DNA of 64,000 nt from Streptomyces decoyicus (lineage in GTDB: Bacteria; Actinomycetota; Actinomycetes; Streptomycetales; Streptomycetaceae): assembly GCF_019880305.1 (NCBI RefSeq), contig NZ_CP082301.1:2790001-2854000 (forward strand), written 5' to 3'. The notes under the pieces are model-generated. The model saw only the letters and a list, made by a program, of their open reading frames with translations. It was not told where the DNA came from and searched no databases. Positions 46,299 to 54,380 of this stretch are shown here, piece by piece. Numbering within the stretch: the stretch's first letter is position 1; every line of letters begins with the position of its first letter. A program made the position numbers and the translations under genes.

Positions 46299-46644
46299 AC
46301 CGGCTGCCCGCACTGCGGGGTTGAGCCGCCGGGGGCTGCGGAGGTGGAGCGGTGAGGTTCGCACATGTGTCACAACGGCGCGTACCTCGACGACCGTTCC
46401 ACCTGACCGAAATCGCTCGAGACTGCTCGCAGCCGCTCCAGCCCGCCCGCCCCTGACCGATAGTGCCTGATTCTGGACGGAACCGTCCCGGACTGCCCCA
46501 AGGGCCGCCTGAGTCGGCGTCAGGCAGAGAGAACGGACGCCGGATCGGGCGGACGACTCCCCCCGCCCCGTCCGCGGGGGACAGCCTCACTCACGGCACC
46601 CCCCACGGCCTCGCTCACACCCTGCCCCCGGCCCACGCCCCGGC
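46299..46644. other. Intergenic region with little visible content
   Basis: A small hairpin CCCGC-ACT-GCGGG at about 46307-46319 lies right after the GT87 stop. Otherwise I see no gene, repeat or clear terminator between the two convergent genes. Confidence 0.5.
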
Positions 46645-46878
46645 TCAGGCCGTCGCGAACGAGTAGAAACGCTTCAGCGTGCAGTGCTCGTCCAGCAGCC
46701 GCCCGTAGATCGGCTCCCCGTCGAGCTCACGGTAGGTCTCGATGGGGTCGCCTTTTATGACCAGGGCGCGGGCGCATTCCTCGCACCAGTACTGGTAGTC
46801 GGCGTTGACCGGCTCCATGTCACGGACGATCGGCGTACCGCTGCCGCACCAGTCACATTTCCTGCTGTGGGCGCCCAT
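46645..46878 (-). CDS. Small four-cysteine zinc-finger protein
   Basis: 77 residues with two CxxC pairs: Cys8/Cys11 (KCDWCGSG) and Cys32/Cys35 (WCEECARA), the spacing of a zinc ribbon. The rest is acidic, ending LKRFYSFATA. Function is unknown; similar proteins are widespread in Streptomyces. Its ATG is four bases after the stop of the 82-residue zinc-ribbon gene, so the two are translated from one message. Confidence 0.8.
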   Translation of the reverse strand: MGAHSRKCDWCGSGTPIVRDMEPVNADYQYWCEECARALVIKGDPIETYRELDGEPIYGRLLDEHCTLKRFYSFATA

Positions 46879-46881
46879 CCA

Positions 46882-47130
46882 TCAGCTCCAACTGTGGCCG
46901 CAGGCCGTACAAACGAAGGAAATGCCCCCGTTGGCACCCAGCGCCTGCGCCACATGGGAGGAGCGGCAGGAGGGGCATTGCGGAGCGGAACCGTCACTGC
47001 CGCTACCCGAGGGGAGGGGGCCGTCAACCGGGCAGGTGAAGCGGAGCGCATATTCCGGCAGCCAGTCATAACCTTGCGCCTCGGCCACTTCGAGCAGGTC
47101 ATTGACCTCCTCGAGGATGCTCGTGGGCAT
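46882..47130 (-). CDS. Small zinc-ribbon protein
   Basis: 82 residues. CPSC (52-55) and CTAC (74-77) form a C-terminal zinc ribbon; the N-terminus (PTSILEEVNDLLEVAEAQGY) is helical. The ATG giving MPTSILEE is preceded by GGGGAGGAGAG, an excellent ribosome site. It lies four bases upstream of the 77-residue CxxC protein. Two unrelated small zinc proteins in one unit suggest a shared complex, but no role is known. Confidence 0.8.
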   Translation of the reverse strand: MPTSILEEVNDLLEVAEAQGYDWLPEYALRFTCPVDGPLPSGSGSDGSAPQCPSCRSSHVAQALGANGGISFVCTACGHSWS

Positions 47131-47187
47131 CGCGATCTCTCCTCCCCTGCCGGCGCCGTCCGATTCTGCCACGGACCACGGACCGGG

Positions 47188-48132
47188 TCAGGTCCGCCTT
47201 CTCGCCACCCCGGCCGACCCGTCCACCGCTGCCGCACCCGCCGACGCGAGCATGCTCCCCCATAGTGCCCGCGACGGCGCCCCGACCCCCGCCTCCTCCA
47301 GCCGATTAGGGAAGAGTGTCCCGAAAAGGGAGGCCCCCAGCAGCAGTCCGACCTGGTTGACGGTCACCACGAGGCCACTCGCATCCGCCGCGTGCTCCGC
47401 ACCTACGGACTCCAACGCGGCGGCAAGATCGGGACTGTGGGCGAAACCGAGGCCCGCGCCGACGGCGCCGTACGCGGCGAACGGCCAGGCGCCGTCTCCG
47501 GCCCCGCCGCCCTGAACGCCAGCCCGGTCCTCACCAGCGCCGCGGACACCACCACGAACCCGCCCGGGACCAGGAGGGGATGCAGCCGCCGGGGCAGCCG
47601 CCGCCACCACAGCCCCACCACCCCGTAAGCGAGCGCCGTGGGGACGAACGTCAACCCGGTGCGCAGTGCGCTGTAGTGGAGCGCGTTCACCGTCACCAGT
47701 ACCAGCGGCCCCGCGAGCAGGACCAGGCCCGGCAGATCCAGCCCACGCGCCGCACCGGACGGCCGGACCCGGGGGGTCAGCCACGGACCTGCCGCCCACA
47801 ACAGCGCCCCGATCGGCACGTTCACCAGGAACACCGGCCGCCGGCCCGCACCGAAGAGATCGGCGCTGACCAGGGCGCCGCCCGCGATCTGCCCGGCCGG
47901 TGCCCCGACGGCCATCACGGCGGTGTACGCACCGAGTGCCCATGTCCGCGCCGGCCCCGTATACGTGCGCTGGATGATCCCCAGCACCTGCGGGATCATC
48001 ACCGCCGCACCCGCTCCCTGAACGGCCCGAAAGGCAATCAACTGCCCCGCCCCCGCGGCCAGTCCACCGGCCGGCGAAGCCCCGGTGAAGACCGCGAGCC
48101 CTGCCAGGAACGTCCGCCGCGGGTCCGGCGGT
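47188..48132 (-). pseudogene. MFS drug-transporter pseudogene (5' truncated, frameshifted)
   Basis: Homology to DHA2-type efflux pumps begins abruptly at RRTFLAGLAVFTGASPAGG (about 48120) without the first helices and runs through IAFRAVQGAGAAVMIPQVLG and FLVNVPIGALLWAA. Near 47501-47512, in a G/C run, the frame shifts; the C-terminal part (FAAYGAVGAGLGFAHSPDLA, then ASGLVVTVNQVGLLLGASLF) continues in another frame to 47188. Two independent defects make loss of function likely. The truncated end meets an XRE-regulator remnant at a run of nine C. Confidence 0.8.
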
Positions 48133-48141
48133 CCCCCCCCC

Positions 48142-48444
48142 GCCCTCGTCGCGCAGTTGCGCGGTTCGTACGGCCGGCATGTGGGCGAGCCGGCGTGGGA
48201 GTCGCTGATCGGGCGGCTGTCGCGGATCAGCGTGGATTTCGCGCGGCTGGCGGAGGCCGGGGGTGTCTCGCCGCCGGGGAACCGTATGAAGGTGATCCAG
48301 CGCGCCTCGGTCGGTGAGATACGGCTGGTCTCGACGTCGCCGGCGGTGGGCGGCGTCCCGGAGACCCGGATCGTCGTCTACCCCCCTGCCGACGAGGAGA
48401 GCCGGAAGCTGACGGAGGCGTTCGCGGCATCCATGATCCGTTGA
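48142..48444 (+). pseudogene. XRE/MmyB-type regulator remnant (5' truncated)
   Basis: About 100 codons, ALVAQLRGSYGRHVGEPAWE to RKLTEAFAAS, match the C-terminal ligand-binding domain of MmyB-like XRE regulators (VIQRASVGEIRLVSTSPAVG and RIVVYPPADEESRKL are typical). The helix-turn-helix N-terminus is missing and the frame upstream is the antisense of the MFS remnant. Such regulators often sit divergent from an efflux pump, so one deletion across a shared promoter would give exactly this arrangement. Confidence 0.7.
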
Positions 48445-48590
48445 TCGGCTGCCCGGAGCATCTGCGGCCCGTCTCCCGGGCCCGCGCGGAGCTGGAGCGG
48501 AGAGAGGAGCGGAGAGAGGAGCGCAGCGGCGGCGCGCCCGAGGAGCGCTGATCGCGCCCCCGGCCGGTCAGGGATTCCGTATAACGCAGA

Positions 48591-48618
48591 GATCCCGCCT
48601 CCGTCTGGAGGCGGGATC
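48591..48618 (-). terminator. Terminator of tRNA-Ala copy 2
   Basis: GATCCCGCCTCC and GGAGGCGGGATC form a perfect 12-bp stem with loop GTCT, 10 bases after the tRNA. Confidence 0.88.
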
Positions 48619-48628
48619 TTCCGGGCTG

Positions 48629-48701
48629 TGGAGCTAAGGAGAATTGAACTCCTGACCTCCTGCATGCCATGCAGGCGCTCTACCAACTGAGCTATAGCCC
48701 C
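48629..48701 (-). tRNA. tRNA-Ala (anticodon GGC), copy 2
   Basis: Identical over all 73 bases to the copy at 44729-44801 and on the same strand, 3.9 kb away. It again lacks an encoded CCA and has its own terminator. Confidence 0.96.
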
Positions 48702-48812
48702 GGGTCTTGTTCCGCTCCTCCGGGTTTCCCCCGGCGGCGCCGCGAACAAGAAGAACTTTAGCCTGCGACCTGCCCGGATGTGAAATCCGGTCGACCGGGG
48801 CCGCCTGCGGGG

Positions 48813-49466
48813 TCAGTCGTCGTCGCCGAGCACCGGCACCGGCAGGGTGCCGGCGTTGTGCTCCATCAGGCGCCAGCCGCGCGCGCCCTCGCCCAGCACG
48901 GACCAGCAGCAGTTCGACAGACCGCCCAGGCCCTCCCAGTGATGGGCCTCCAGGCCGAGCAGCCGGCCGATGGTGGTACGGATCGTGCCGCCGTGGCTGA
49001 CGACGACCAGGGTGCCGTTCTCGGGCAGCTTGTCGGCGTGGTTGAGCACGACGGGAGCGGCCCGGTCGGCGACCTCGGTCTCCAGTTCGCCGCCACCGCG
49101 CCGCACCGGCTCACCGCGCTTCCAGGCGGTGTACTGCTCGCCGTACTGCGCGAGGATCTCGTCGTGCGTCAGGCCCTGCCACGAGCCCGCGTAGGTCTCC
49201 CGCAGGGCTGCGTCGTGCGTCACATCGAGCCGGGTGAGCGCGGCCAGCTCGTCGGCGGTCGCCGTGGCCCGTTGCAGGTCGGAGGCGATGATGGTGTCCG
49301 GTCCGAGGGCGGCGAGCAGCCGGGCGGCACGGCGGGCCTGGCCCAGGCCCTCCTCGGTCAGCTCGATGTCCGTCGACCCCTGGAAGCGGCGCTCCAGATT
49401 CCAGGCCGTCTGGCCGTGGCGCCAGAGGACGATGCGGCGGCCCCGGCCGCCCTTGGTGCCGTTCAG
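48813..49466 (-). CDS. Histidine phosphatase (phosphoglycerate mutase family)
   Basis: 217 residues. VLWRHGQTAWNLERRFQG carries the catalytic RHG, with ETYAGSWQGLTHDEI, VVVSHGGTIRTTIGRLLGL (second His) and the conserved Glu. Related actinobacterial proteins act as glucosyl-3-phosphoglycerate phosphatases or general phosphatases. The start is unusual: the frame of homology opens with NGTKGGRGRR directly after a CTG whose last two bases overlap the rsfS stop (CTGA), and no ATG, GTG or TTG is close. I take CTG at 49466 as the likely start, coupled to rsfS. Confidence 0.85.
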   Translation of the reverse strand: MNGTKGGRGRRIVLWRHGQTAWNLERRFQGSTDIELTEEGLGQARRAARLLAALGPDTIIASDLQRATATADELAALTRLDVTHDAALRETYAGSWQGLTHDEILAQYGEQYTAWKRGEPVRRGGGELETEVADRAAPVVLNHADKLPENGTLVVVSHGGTIRTTIGRLLGLEAHHWEGLGGLSNCCWSVLGEGARGWRLMEHNAGTLPVPVLGDDD

Positions 49467-49897
49467 AGCAGCTCTCCGTCCTGCTCGCCCGCCGTGGCGT
49501 CGGCGTGCTCCGCGGCCTTGCCGCGGGTGGCCTTGGCCTCCTCGGGGAGGTCGATCTCGGGGCAGTCCTTCCACAGGCGCTCGAGCGCGTAGAAGACGCG
49601 CTCCTCGCTGTGCTGGACGTGCACCACGATGTCGACGTAGTCCAGCAGCACCCAACGGGCCTCGCGGTCGCCCTCGCGGCGGACCGGCTTGGCGCCGAGG
49701 TCCTTGTTGAGCCGTTCCTCGATCTCGTCGACGATCGACTTGACCTGGCGGTCGCTGGGCGCCGAGGCCAGCAGGAAGGCGTCGGTGATCGAGAGGACGT
49801 CGCTGACGTCGTACGCGATGATGTCGTGCGCGAGCTTGTCGGCCGCGGCCTGGGCGGCGGCGTTGATGAGCTCGATGGAACGGTCCGTGGCGGTCAC
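49463..49897 (-). CDS. rsfS: Ribosome silencing factor RsfS
   Basis: 144 residues. DIIAYDVSDVLSITDAFLLA, SDRQVKSIVDEIEERL, VRREGDREARWVLLDYVDIV and VHVQHSEERVFYALERLWKD are the RsfS/DUF143 motifs. It binds ribosomal protein L14 (uL14) and stops subunit joining when nutrients fall. The GTG start is preceded by GGAAAG. It lies between the LCP-like gene and the histidine phosphatase, a conserved Streptomyces order. Confidence 0.95.
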   Translation of the reverse strand: MTATDRSIELINAAAQAAADKLAHDIIAYDVSDVLSITDAFLLASAPSDRQVKSIVDEIEERLNKDLGAKPVRREGDREARWVLLDYVDIVVHVQHSEERVFYALERLWKDCPEIDLPEEAKATRGKAAEHADATAGEQDGELL

Positions 49898-50112
49898 AAG
49901 CGGCTTTCCGGGTCGAGGGCAGCCTCTCCGGCCCGGCGGGGCAGCTGGCTCACTGCTGAGCCGCGGCGCGCGCCGCAGTCCCCATGGGCGACCGGATCGG
50001 CGGTCAAGTACCCCTCAAGGGTCTCACGGACCACCGACACTCCCGACTGGGTTTTCGAACACTCCGGTCGGTTTCGGCGTTCGGGCTGGTCAGCGCCGGG
50101 TTCGGGACCGCT

Positions 50113-50142
50113 CGGCCCCGCCGTTCCTCGTCGGCGGGGCCG
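50113..50142 (-). terminator. Terminator downstream of the LCP-like gene
   Basis: CGGCCCCGCCG and CGGCGGGGCCG form a perfect 11-bp stem with an 8-base loop, 11 bases after the stop. rsfS therefore may have its own promoter in 49898-50112, where a 14-bp palindrome GCGGCGCGCGCCGC (49963-49976) is also found. Confidence 0.75.
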
Positions 50143-50153
50143 GGCGCGTCCGG

Positions 50154-51992
50154 TCAGCCCTTGTAGTCCTGGCCCAGGACCACGGTGATGTCGGCGTTCG
50201 CCGCGCCCTTGCCCTGCGCGACCGCGCCCGCGGGCAGGCCCAGCGTCTTGGCGACCTCCGCGGCCTTGGCCTTCTGGGCGGCGTCCGCGTAGGTGATCCG
50301 GGACGCGGCGGCGGCCCTGCCGGTGCCGTCGTCGACGAAGCTGTAGCCGCCGTTGAGCAGCGCGACCTGCGCCTTGTTCGTGGCGCCCCGGTTGCCGGTG
50401 GCGTTGCGGACCGCTACCCGGGCGGTCGCGTCGGGGGCGGTCTTCTTGACCGTGCCGCCGAGCACGTTCTTGACCACTTCGGCCGTGGCGGTCGGGCTGA
50501 GCGTGCCGTTCGCCTGCACGGGCAGCAGGGTCGTGCCGTACGCGCCGGTCTTCGCCAGCTCCGCCCGCTGCGCCAGCGAGCTGCCCAGCTGGCCCTCGGT
50601 GAGCGGCGGGTCGAGCACCTGGAGCAGCGACTTCACGGTGGCGGTGGCGCCGTCGGCGTCGCTGGAGACCTTCTTCAAGGTCGCCTGCATGACCTGGCCG
50701 AACCGCTGGAGCTGCCGGGTCTGGGGCTCGCCCGGCGCCTGGTAGGTGGCGTAGGCGACGGCGGCCTGGCCGTTCAGGTCCTGGGCGCTGCCCTGCTTGA
50801 CGACCGGGGAGGCGCCCTTCTTGGCGCCGGGGACGGTGGCGTCGGTGTCGAGGGTGACCCCGCCGACCGTCTCGACGAGGTTCTCCAGGTACGGGGTGTC
50901 CAGCCGCCAGCTGGCCTTGAGGTCGGCGCCCAGGAGGCTGTTGAGGGAGTCCCGGGTCGGCTCGGTGCCGTCGTCCTTGACCGACTTGCCGAGGGTGGTG
51001 CTGGTCCCGTCGTCCTTGGAGACGATGAGGCTGTTGGGCAGGAGGACGGTGGTGCCCTTGTGGGTGGTCTCGTTGTCCACCAGCAGCGCCGTGGAGCTGT
51101 TCCCGGACTTGGTGTCCCGCAGATGGACGACGAGGACGTCGCGCTTCTGCCCGCCGGCCGCGGCCGCCGGTCCGGTGCCGGGGCCCGCCAGACCGGGCAG
51201 CTTGCCCGCCCACCACAGGTAGCCGATCCCGCCGGCGACCAGCAGAGCCAGCACGACGGACAGCGCGACGATCCGGCTGCGGCCGCGCCGCTTGGCCTCC
51301 TCGCGCCGCTCGGTGCGGCTCTCGGTGAACTTCAGCCAGTCGATGACGTCTTCGGAGTCCTCGTCCGGCTCCTCGATGAAGGAGAACTGCTCGGTGCCGT
51401 ACTCCGGGTCCTCGGCCGAGGGCCCCGGAGAGCCGCTCGCGGCCTCCTGCTGCGCGGCGTCGTCCGCCGGGGCGCGCTGGGCCGGCGGCCGGGGCTGCCT
51501 GTCCTGGCGCTGCGGAGCGGGCTCGTCGTAGCGGGGCTGCTCCGCGTAGGAGACCTGCTCGTACGGGGACTGCTGGGCCTGCTGCGGGATCCACTCCTGC
51601 TGCGACTGCTGCTGGGACGACTGCTGCTGGGGCTGGGCGTACGGGTCGTACTGCTGGGGATAGCCGGGCTGGGCCTGCACCTGACCGCCGCCGTACGGGT
51701 CGTAGCCGTACTCCGTCTGCCCCTGCTGGTACGTCGGGTGGCCCTGCTGCGCCTGCGGGGCCTGGCCGCCGCCCTGTTGGCCGGCGTAGGGGTCGTAGCC
51801 CTCGTAGGCGGACGGGGCGGCGGGCTGCCCGTAGGCGTCGTAGTGCTGCTCGTACGACGACGGAGCGGCGTCGCGGTACACCGGCTGTCCGTAGGCGTCG
51901 TAGGTGTAGCTCGTATGCCCCTGCTGCCCCTGGGCATACGGGTCGTGGGCATACGGGTCCTGCGGCCCGTACGGGTCCTGTCGGTCGCTCAC
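50154..51992 (-). CDS. LCP/LytR_C-domain cell-wall protein with degenerate LCP core
   Basis: 612 residues, GTG start. The first 215 residues are Tyr/Gln/Pro-rich repeats of the YDPYGQ type and are cytoplasmic; a helix at about 242-262 (VALSVVLALLVAGGIGYLWW) is followed by an extracellular LytR-CpsA-Psr-like domain and a C-terminal LytR_C domain (ARVAVRNATGNRGATNKAQV). LCP enzymes attach glycopolymers to peptidoglycan; here the usual SDT and PRDT segments are replaced (GNSSTALLVD and LLPNSLIVSKDDG), so catalysis is doubtful. It follows nadD by 24 bases and is probably in its operon. Confidence 0.82.
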   Translation of the reverse strand: MSDRQDPYGPQDPYAHDPYAQGQQGHTSYTYDAYGQPVYRDAAPSSYEQHYDAYGQPAAPSAYEGYDPYAGQQGGGQAPQAQQGHPTYQQGQTEYGYDPYGGGQVQAQPGYPQQYDPYAQPQQQSSQQQSQQEWIPQQAQQSPYEQVSYAEQPRYDEPAPQRQDRQPRPPAQRAPADDAAQQEAASGSPGPSAEDPEYGTEQFSFIEEPDEDSEDVIDWLKFTESRTERREEAKRRGRSRIVALSVVLALLVAGGIGYLWWAGKLPGLAGPGTGPAAAAGGQKRDVLVVHLRDTKSGNSSTALLVDNETTHKGTTVLLPNSLIVSKDDGTSTTLGKSVKDDGTEPTRDSLNSLLGADLKASWRLDTPYLENLVETVGGVTLDTDATVPGAKKGASPVVKQGSAQDLNGQAAVAYATYQAPGEPQTRQLQRFGQVMQATLKKVSSDADGATATVKSLLQVLDPPLTEGQLGSSLAQRAELAKTGAYGTTLLPVQANGTLSPTATAEVVKNVLGGTVKKTAPDATARVAVRNATGNRGATNKAQVALLNGGYSFVDDGTGRAAAASRITYADAAQKAKAAEVAKTLGLPAGAVAQGKGAANADITVVLGQDYKG

Positions 51993-52016
51993 CGGTGCCC
52001 CTTTCCGTCAGCCCCG

Positions 52017-52628
52017 TCAGCGGTCGTTGCGGTACAGCTCTTTTTTGTCGATGTAGCGCACCACACCGTCCGGCACCAGGTACCAGACCGGATCCCCCTG
52101 GGCGACACGCGTGCGGCAGTCGCTCGAGGAGATGGCCAGCGCCGGCACCTCGACCAAGGACACCGCCCCCTCGGGCAGCCCGGGGTCCGCGAGGACATGG
52201 CCGGGCCTGGTCACCCCGATGAAGTGGGCGAGCGAGACCAGCTCCGCGGCATCGTGCCAGGTCAGAATCTGGCTGAGCGCATCGGCGCCGGTGATGAAGA
52301 ACAGATCCGCGTCACGGTGCTCCGCACGCAGATCACGCAGCGTGTCTATCGTGTACGTCTTGCCGCCGCGGTCGATATCGATCCGGCTGACGGAGAACTG
52401 CGGATTCGACGCGGTCGCGATGACCGTCATCAGATACCGGTCCTCGGCCGGGGACACCTTCTTGTGACTCTTCTGCCACGGCTGTCCCGTGGGCACGAAG
52501 ATGACCTCGTCGAGGTGGAACTGGCTGGCCACCTCGCTGGCGGCGACCAGGTGTCCGTGATGGATCGGGTCGAACGTCCCGCCCATCACTCCGAGTCGCC
52601 GCTTCACGGGCCCTGTGTGCTCTCCCAT
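52017..52628 (-). CDS. nadD: Nicotinate-nucleotide adenylyltransferase
   Basis: 203 residues. [11 protein letters not shown] (16-26) is the nucleotidyltransferase motif, [20 protein letters not shown] is the nicotinate-mononucleotide region and [10 protein letters not shown] is the ISSTxxR motif. It makes nicotinate adenine dinucleotide, the penultimate step in NAD synthesis. I use the ATG ([11 protein letters not shown]); a GTG seven codons later is possible. nadD, the LCP-like gene, rsfS and the phosphatase form a conserved leftward series. Confidence 0.95.
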   Translation of the reverse strand: MGEHTGPVKRRLGVMGGTFDPIHHGHLVAASEVASQFHLDEVIFVPTGQPWQKSHKKVSPAEDRYLMTVIATASNPQFSVSRIDIDRGGKTYTIDTLRDLRAEHRDADLFFITGADALSQILTWHDAAELVSLAHFIGVTRPGHVLADPGLPEGAVSLVEVPALAISSSDCRTRVAQGDPVWYLVPDGVVRYIDKKELYRNDR

Positions 52629-52680
52629 GCGTGCAGACCCTACTGGGCGGCGCGCGATACCGGGGGCCGGGTGCCGGGGC

Positions 52681-52842
52681 TCAGCGGTCCCGGTTGAAGC
52701 GGGTCGTGATCCAGAGCAGGAGAAGCAGGACAACCAGGGCGCCGCCGCCGGTCACGAAGGGGCTGAGGCTGGCGTGACCGCCCTCGTGTCCGGGTTCGGC
52801 GGCGAGGGAAACCAGGGACTGTGCGGTGGAGTGCAGGCTCAT
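52681..52842 (-). CDS. Small single-helix membrane protein (53 residues)
   Basis: [20 protein letters not shown] begins a short polar part, then one membrane helix ([20 protein letters not shown] at the C-terminus). No ribosome site is strong; an ATG 16 codons earlier is in frame. I recall equivalents next to nadD in Streptomyces. Function unknown. Confidence 0.65.
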   Translation of the reverse strand: MSLHSTAQSLVSLAAEPGHEGGHASLSPFVTGGGALVVLLLLLWITTRFNRDR

Positions 52843-52961
52843 CGTCAGCAGGACCAATCCGGGCTGGGGTCGGGCGGAGACTTCCACCACATCGTAAGCG
52901 CCGTCTCACCGGGGGCTCACGGCGACTCCGCCCCGGACGCGCCCGGAGGGAGCCCGCGGGG

Positions 52962-53111
52962 TCAGTCCTGGCCGTAGCCGCGCAGCAGGAACCAGGCGAG
53001 CAGGGCGGCGCCCACGACGCCGACGATGATCACGGCGCGCAGGATCCACCCGGGTCCGCCGTCCCTGGCGGTCTCCTGGGCTGCGGCGAGCAGCACGCTC
53101 GGATACGGCAT
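52962..53111 (-). CDS. Small single-helix membrane protein (49 residues)
   Basis: A 49-codon frame, MPYPSVLLAAAQETARDGGP then ILRAVIIVGVVGAALLAWFL and RGYGQD. AGAGGAG lies nine bases before the ATG, a strong ribosome site, and codon third positions are G/C-rich as expected of a real gene. The C-terminal helix indicates a membrane protein. It heads the series leading to nadD. Function unknown. Confidence 0.75.
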   Translation of the reverse strand: MPYPSVLLAAAQETARDGGPGWILRAVIIVGVVGAALLAWFLLRGYGQD

Positions 53112-53264
53112 GACGGTGCGCTCCTCTGGTACGGGCCCGTGCGGTCATTCGTACGGGCCTGTGCGGGCATTGGTGCGATCGCCAGCGTACGCCCGAGCAT
53201 CCATTCGCCTGTCGGTGGCGTCCTCTAGTCTGAAACACACGCAGTCGAACAGGGGGAGGCCCCA

Positions 53265-54380
53265 ATGACGGAGAGCCCAGGCGGCAGCGCGAACGTTCCG
53301 AGCCGGGACCGGCGGCGGTTCCCCGGTATCTCGTCGCGGTCGTACGAGCACCCGGCGGACCGGTCGGCGCTGGTGGCGCTGCGCAAGCTGAGCGGGTTCG
53401 ACACCGTCTTCAAGACGCTCAGCGGCTTGTTGCCGGAGCGCAGCCTTCGGCTGCTGTTCCTGTCGGACTCGGTGCGGGTGGGCGACCAGCAGTTCGCGCA
53501 CCTCAACGACATGCTGCGCGATGCCTGTTACATCCTGGACCTGGAGAAGGTCCCGCCGATGTACGTCAATCAGGACCCGCAGCCCAATGCCATGTGCATC
53601 GGCCTGGACGAGCCGATCATCGTGGTGACGACCGGCCTGGTCGAGCTGCTGGACGAGGAGGAGATGCGGGCGGTCATCGGCCATGAGGTCGGGCATGCCC
53701 TGTCCGGGCACGCCGTCTACCGCACGATCCTGCTGTTCCTGACGAATCTGGCCATGAAGGTCGCCTGGATCCCGCTGGGCAACGTCGCGATCATGGCGAT
53801 CGTGACGGCACTGCGCGAGTGGTTCCGCAAGTCGGAACTCTCCGCGGACCGCGCCGGGCTGCTGGTCGGGCAGGATCTGAAGGCCTCGATGCGCGGTCTG
53901 ATGAAGCTGGCCGGCGGCAATCATCTGCACGAGATGAATGTCGACGCCTTCCTCAAGCAGGCGGAGGAGTACGAGTCGGGCGGCGATCTGCGCGACTCCG
54001 TGCTGAAGATCCTCAACCTGCTGCCGCGCAGCCACCCGTTCACGACCGTACGGGCGGCCGAGCTGAAGAAGTGGGCGGAGAGCCGCGACTACCAGCGGAT
54101 CATGGACGGCCACTACCCCCGCCGGGACGAGGACAAGGACACCTCGGTCTCCGACTCCTTCCGGGACTCCGCGGCGCACTACGCCGACTCGGTGCGCAAC
54201 AGCAAGGACCCGCTGATGGGTCTGGTGCGCGATATCGCCGGCGGCGCGGGCGACCTGGGCGGCAAGCTGCGCGACACGGTCTTCCGTGGCGGCGGCACGC
54301 GTCCCGACGGCTCGGGCGGCGCCAACGGCAGCAACGGCACCGGCGGAACCGGCGGAACCGACCGTCCGGAAGGCTCCTAA
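53265..54380 (+). CDS. M48-family metallopeptidase
   Basis: 371 residues. The zinc motif is HEVGH (His140, Glu141, His144) in VIGHEVGHALSGHAVY, followed by membrane helices (TILLFLTNLAMKVAWIPLGN) and SELSADRAGLL, whose Glu is the third ligand. This is the HtpX/Ste24-like branch, degrading membrane or misfolded proteins. A Gly/Asn-rich C-terminus is probably disordered. GGGGGAGG precedes the ATG, and TAGTCT at 53226-53231 is a possible -10. It overlaps the convergent membrane gene by four bases. Confidence 0.92.
   Translation: MTESPGGSANVPSRDRRRFPGISSRSYEHPADRSALVALRKLSGFDTVFKTLSGLLPERSLRLLFLSDSVRVGDQQFAHLNDMLRDACYILDLEKVPPMYVNQDPQPNAMCIGLDEPIIVVTTGLVELLDEEEMRAVIGHEVGHALSGHAVYRTILLFLTNLAMKVAWIPLGNVAIMAIVTALREWFRKSELSADRAGLLVGQDLKASMRGLMKLAGGNHLHEMNVDAFLKQAEEYESGGDLRDSVLKILNLLPRSHPFTTVRAAELKKWAESRDYQRIMDGHYPRRDEDKDTSVSDSFRDSAAHYADSVRNSKDPLMGLVRDIAGGAGDLGGKLRDTVFRGGGTRPDGSGGANGSNGTGGTGGTDRPEGS

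Noticed and set aside
46364..46405. A 13-codon frame (MCHNGAYLDDRST) after the GT87 gene as a leader peptide
   Set aside because: No downstream gene on that strand is near enough, and no terminator/antiterminator pair follows.
47501..47512. Programmed frameshifting in the MFS gene
   Set aside because: The gene also lacks its 5' end, so decay (or a sequencing error in a G/C run) is simpler than programmed recoding.
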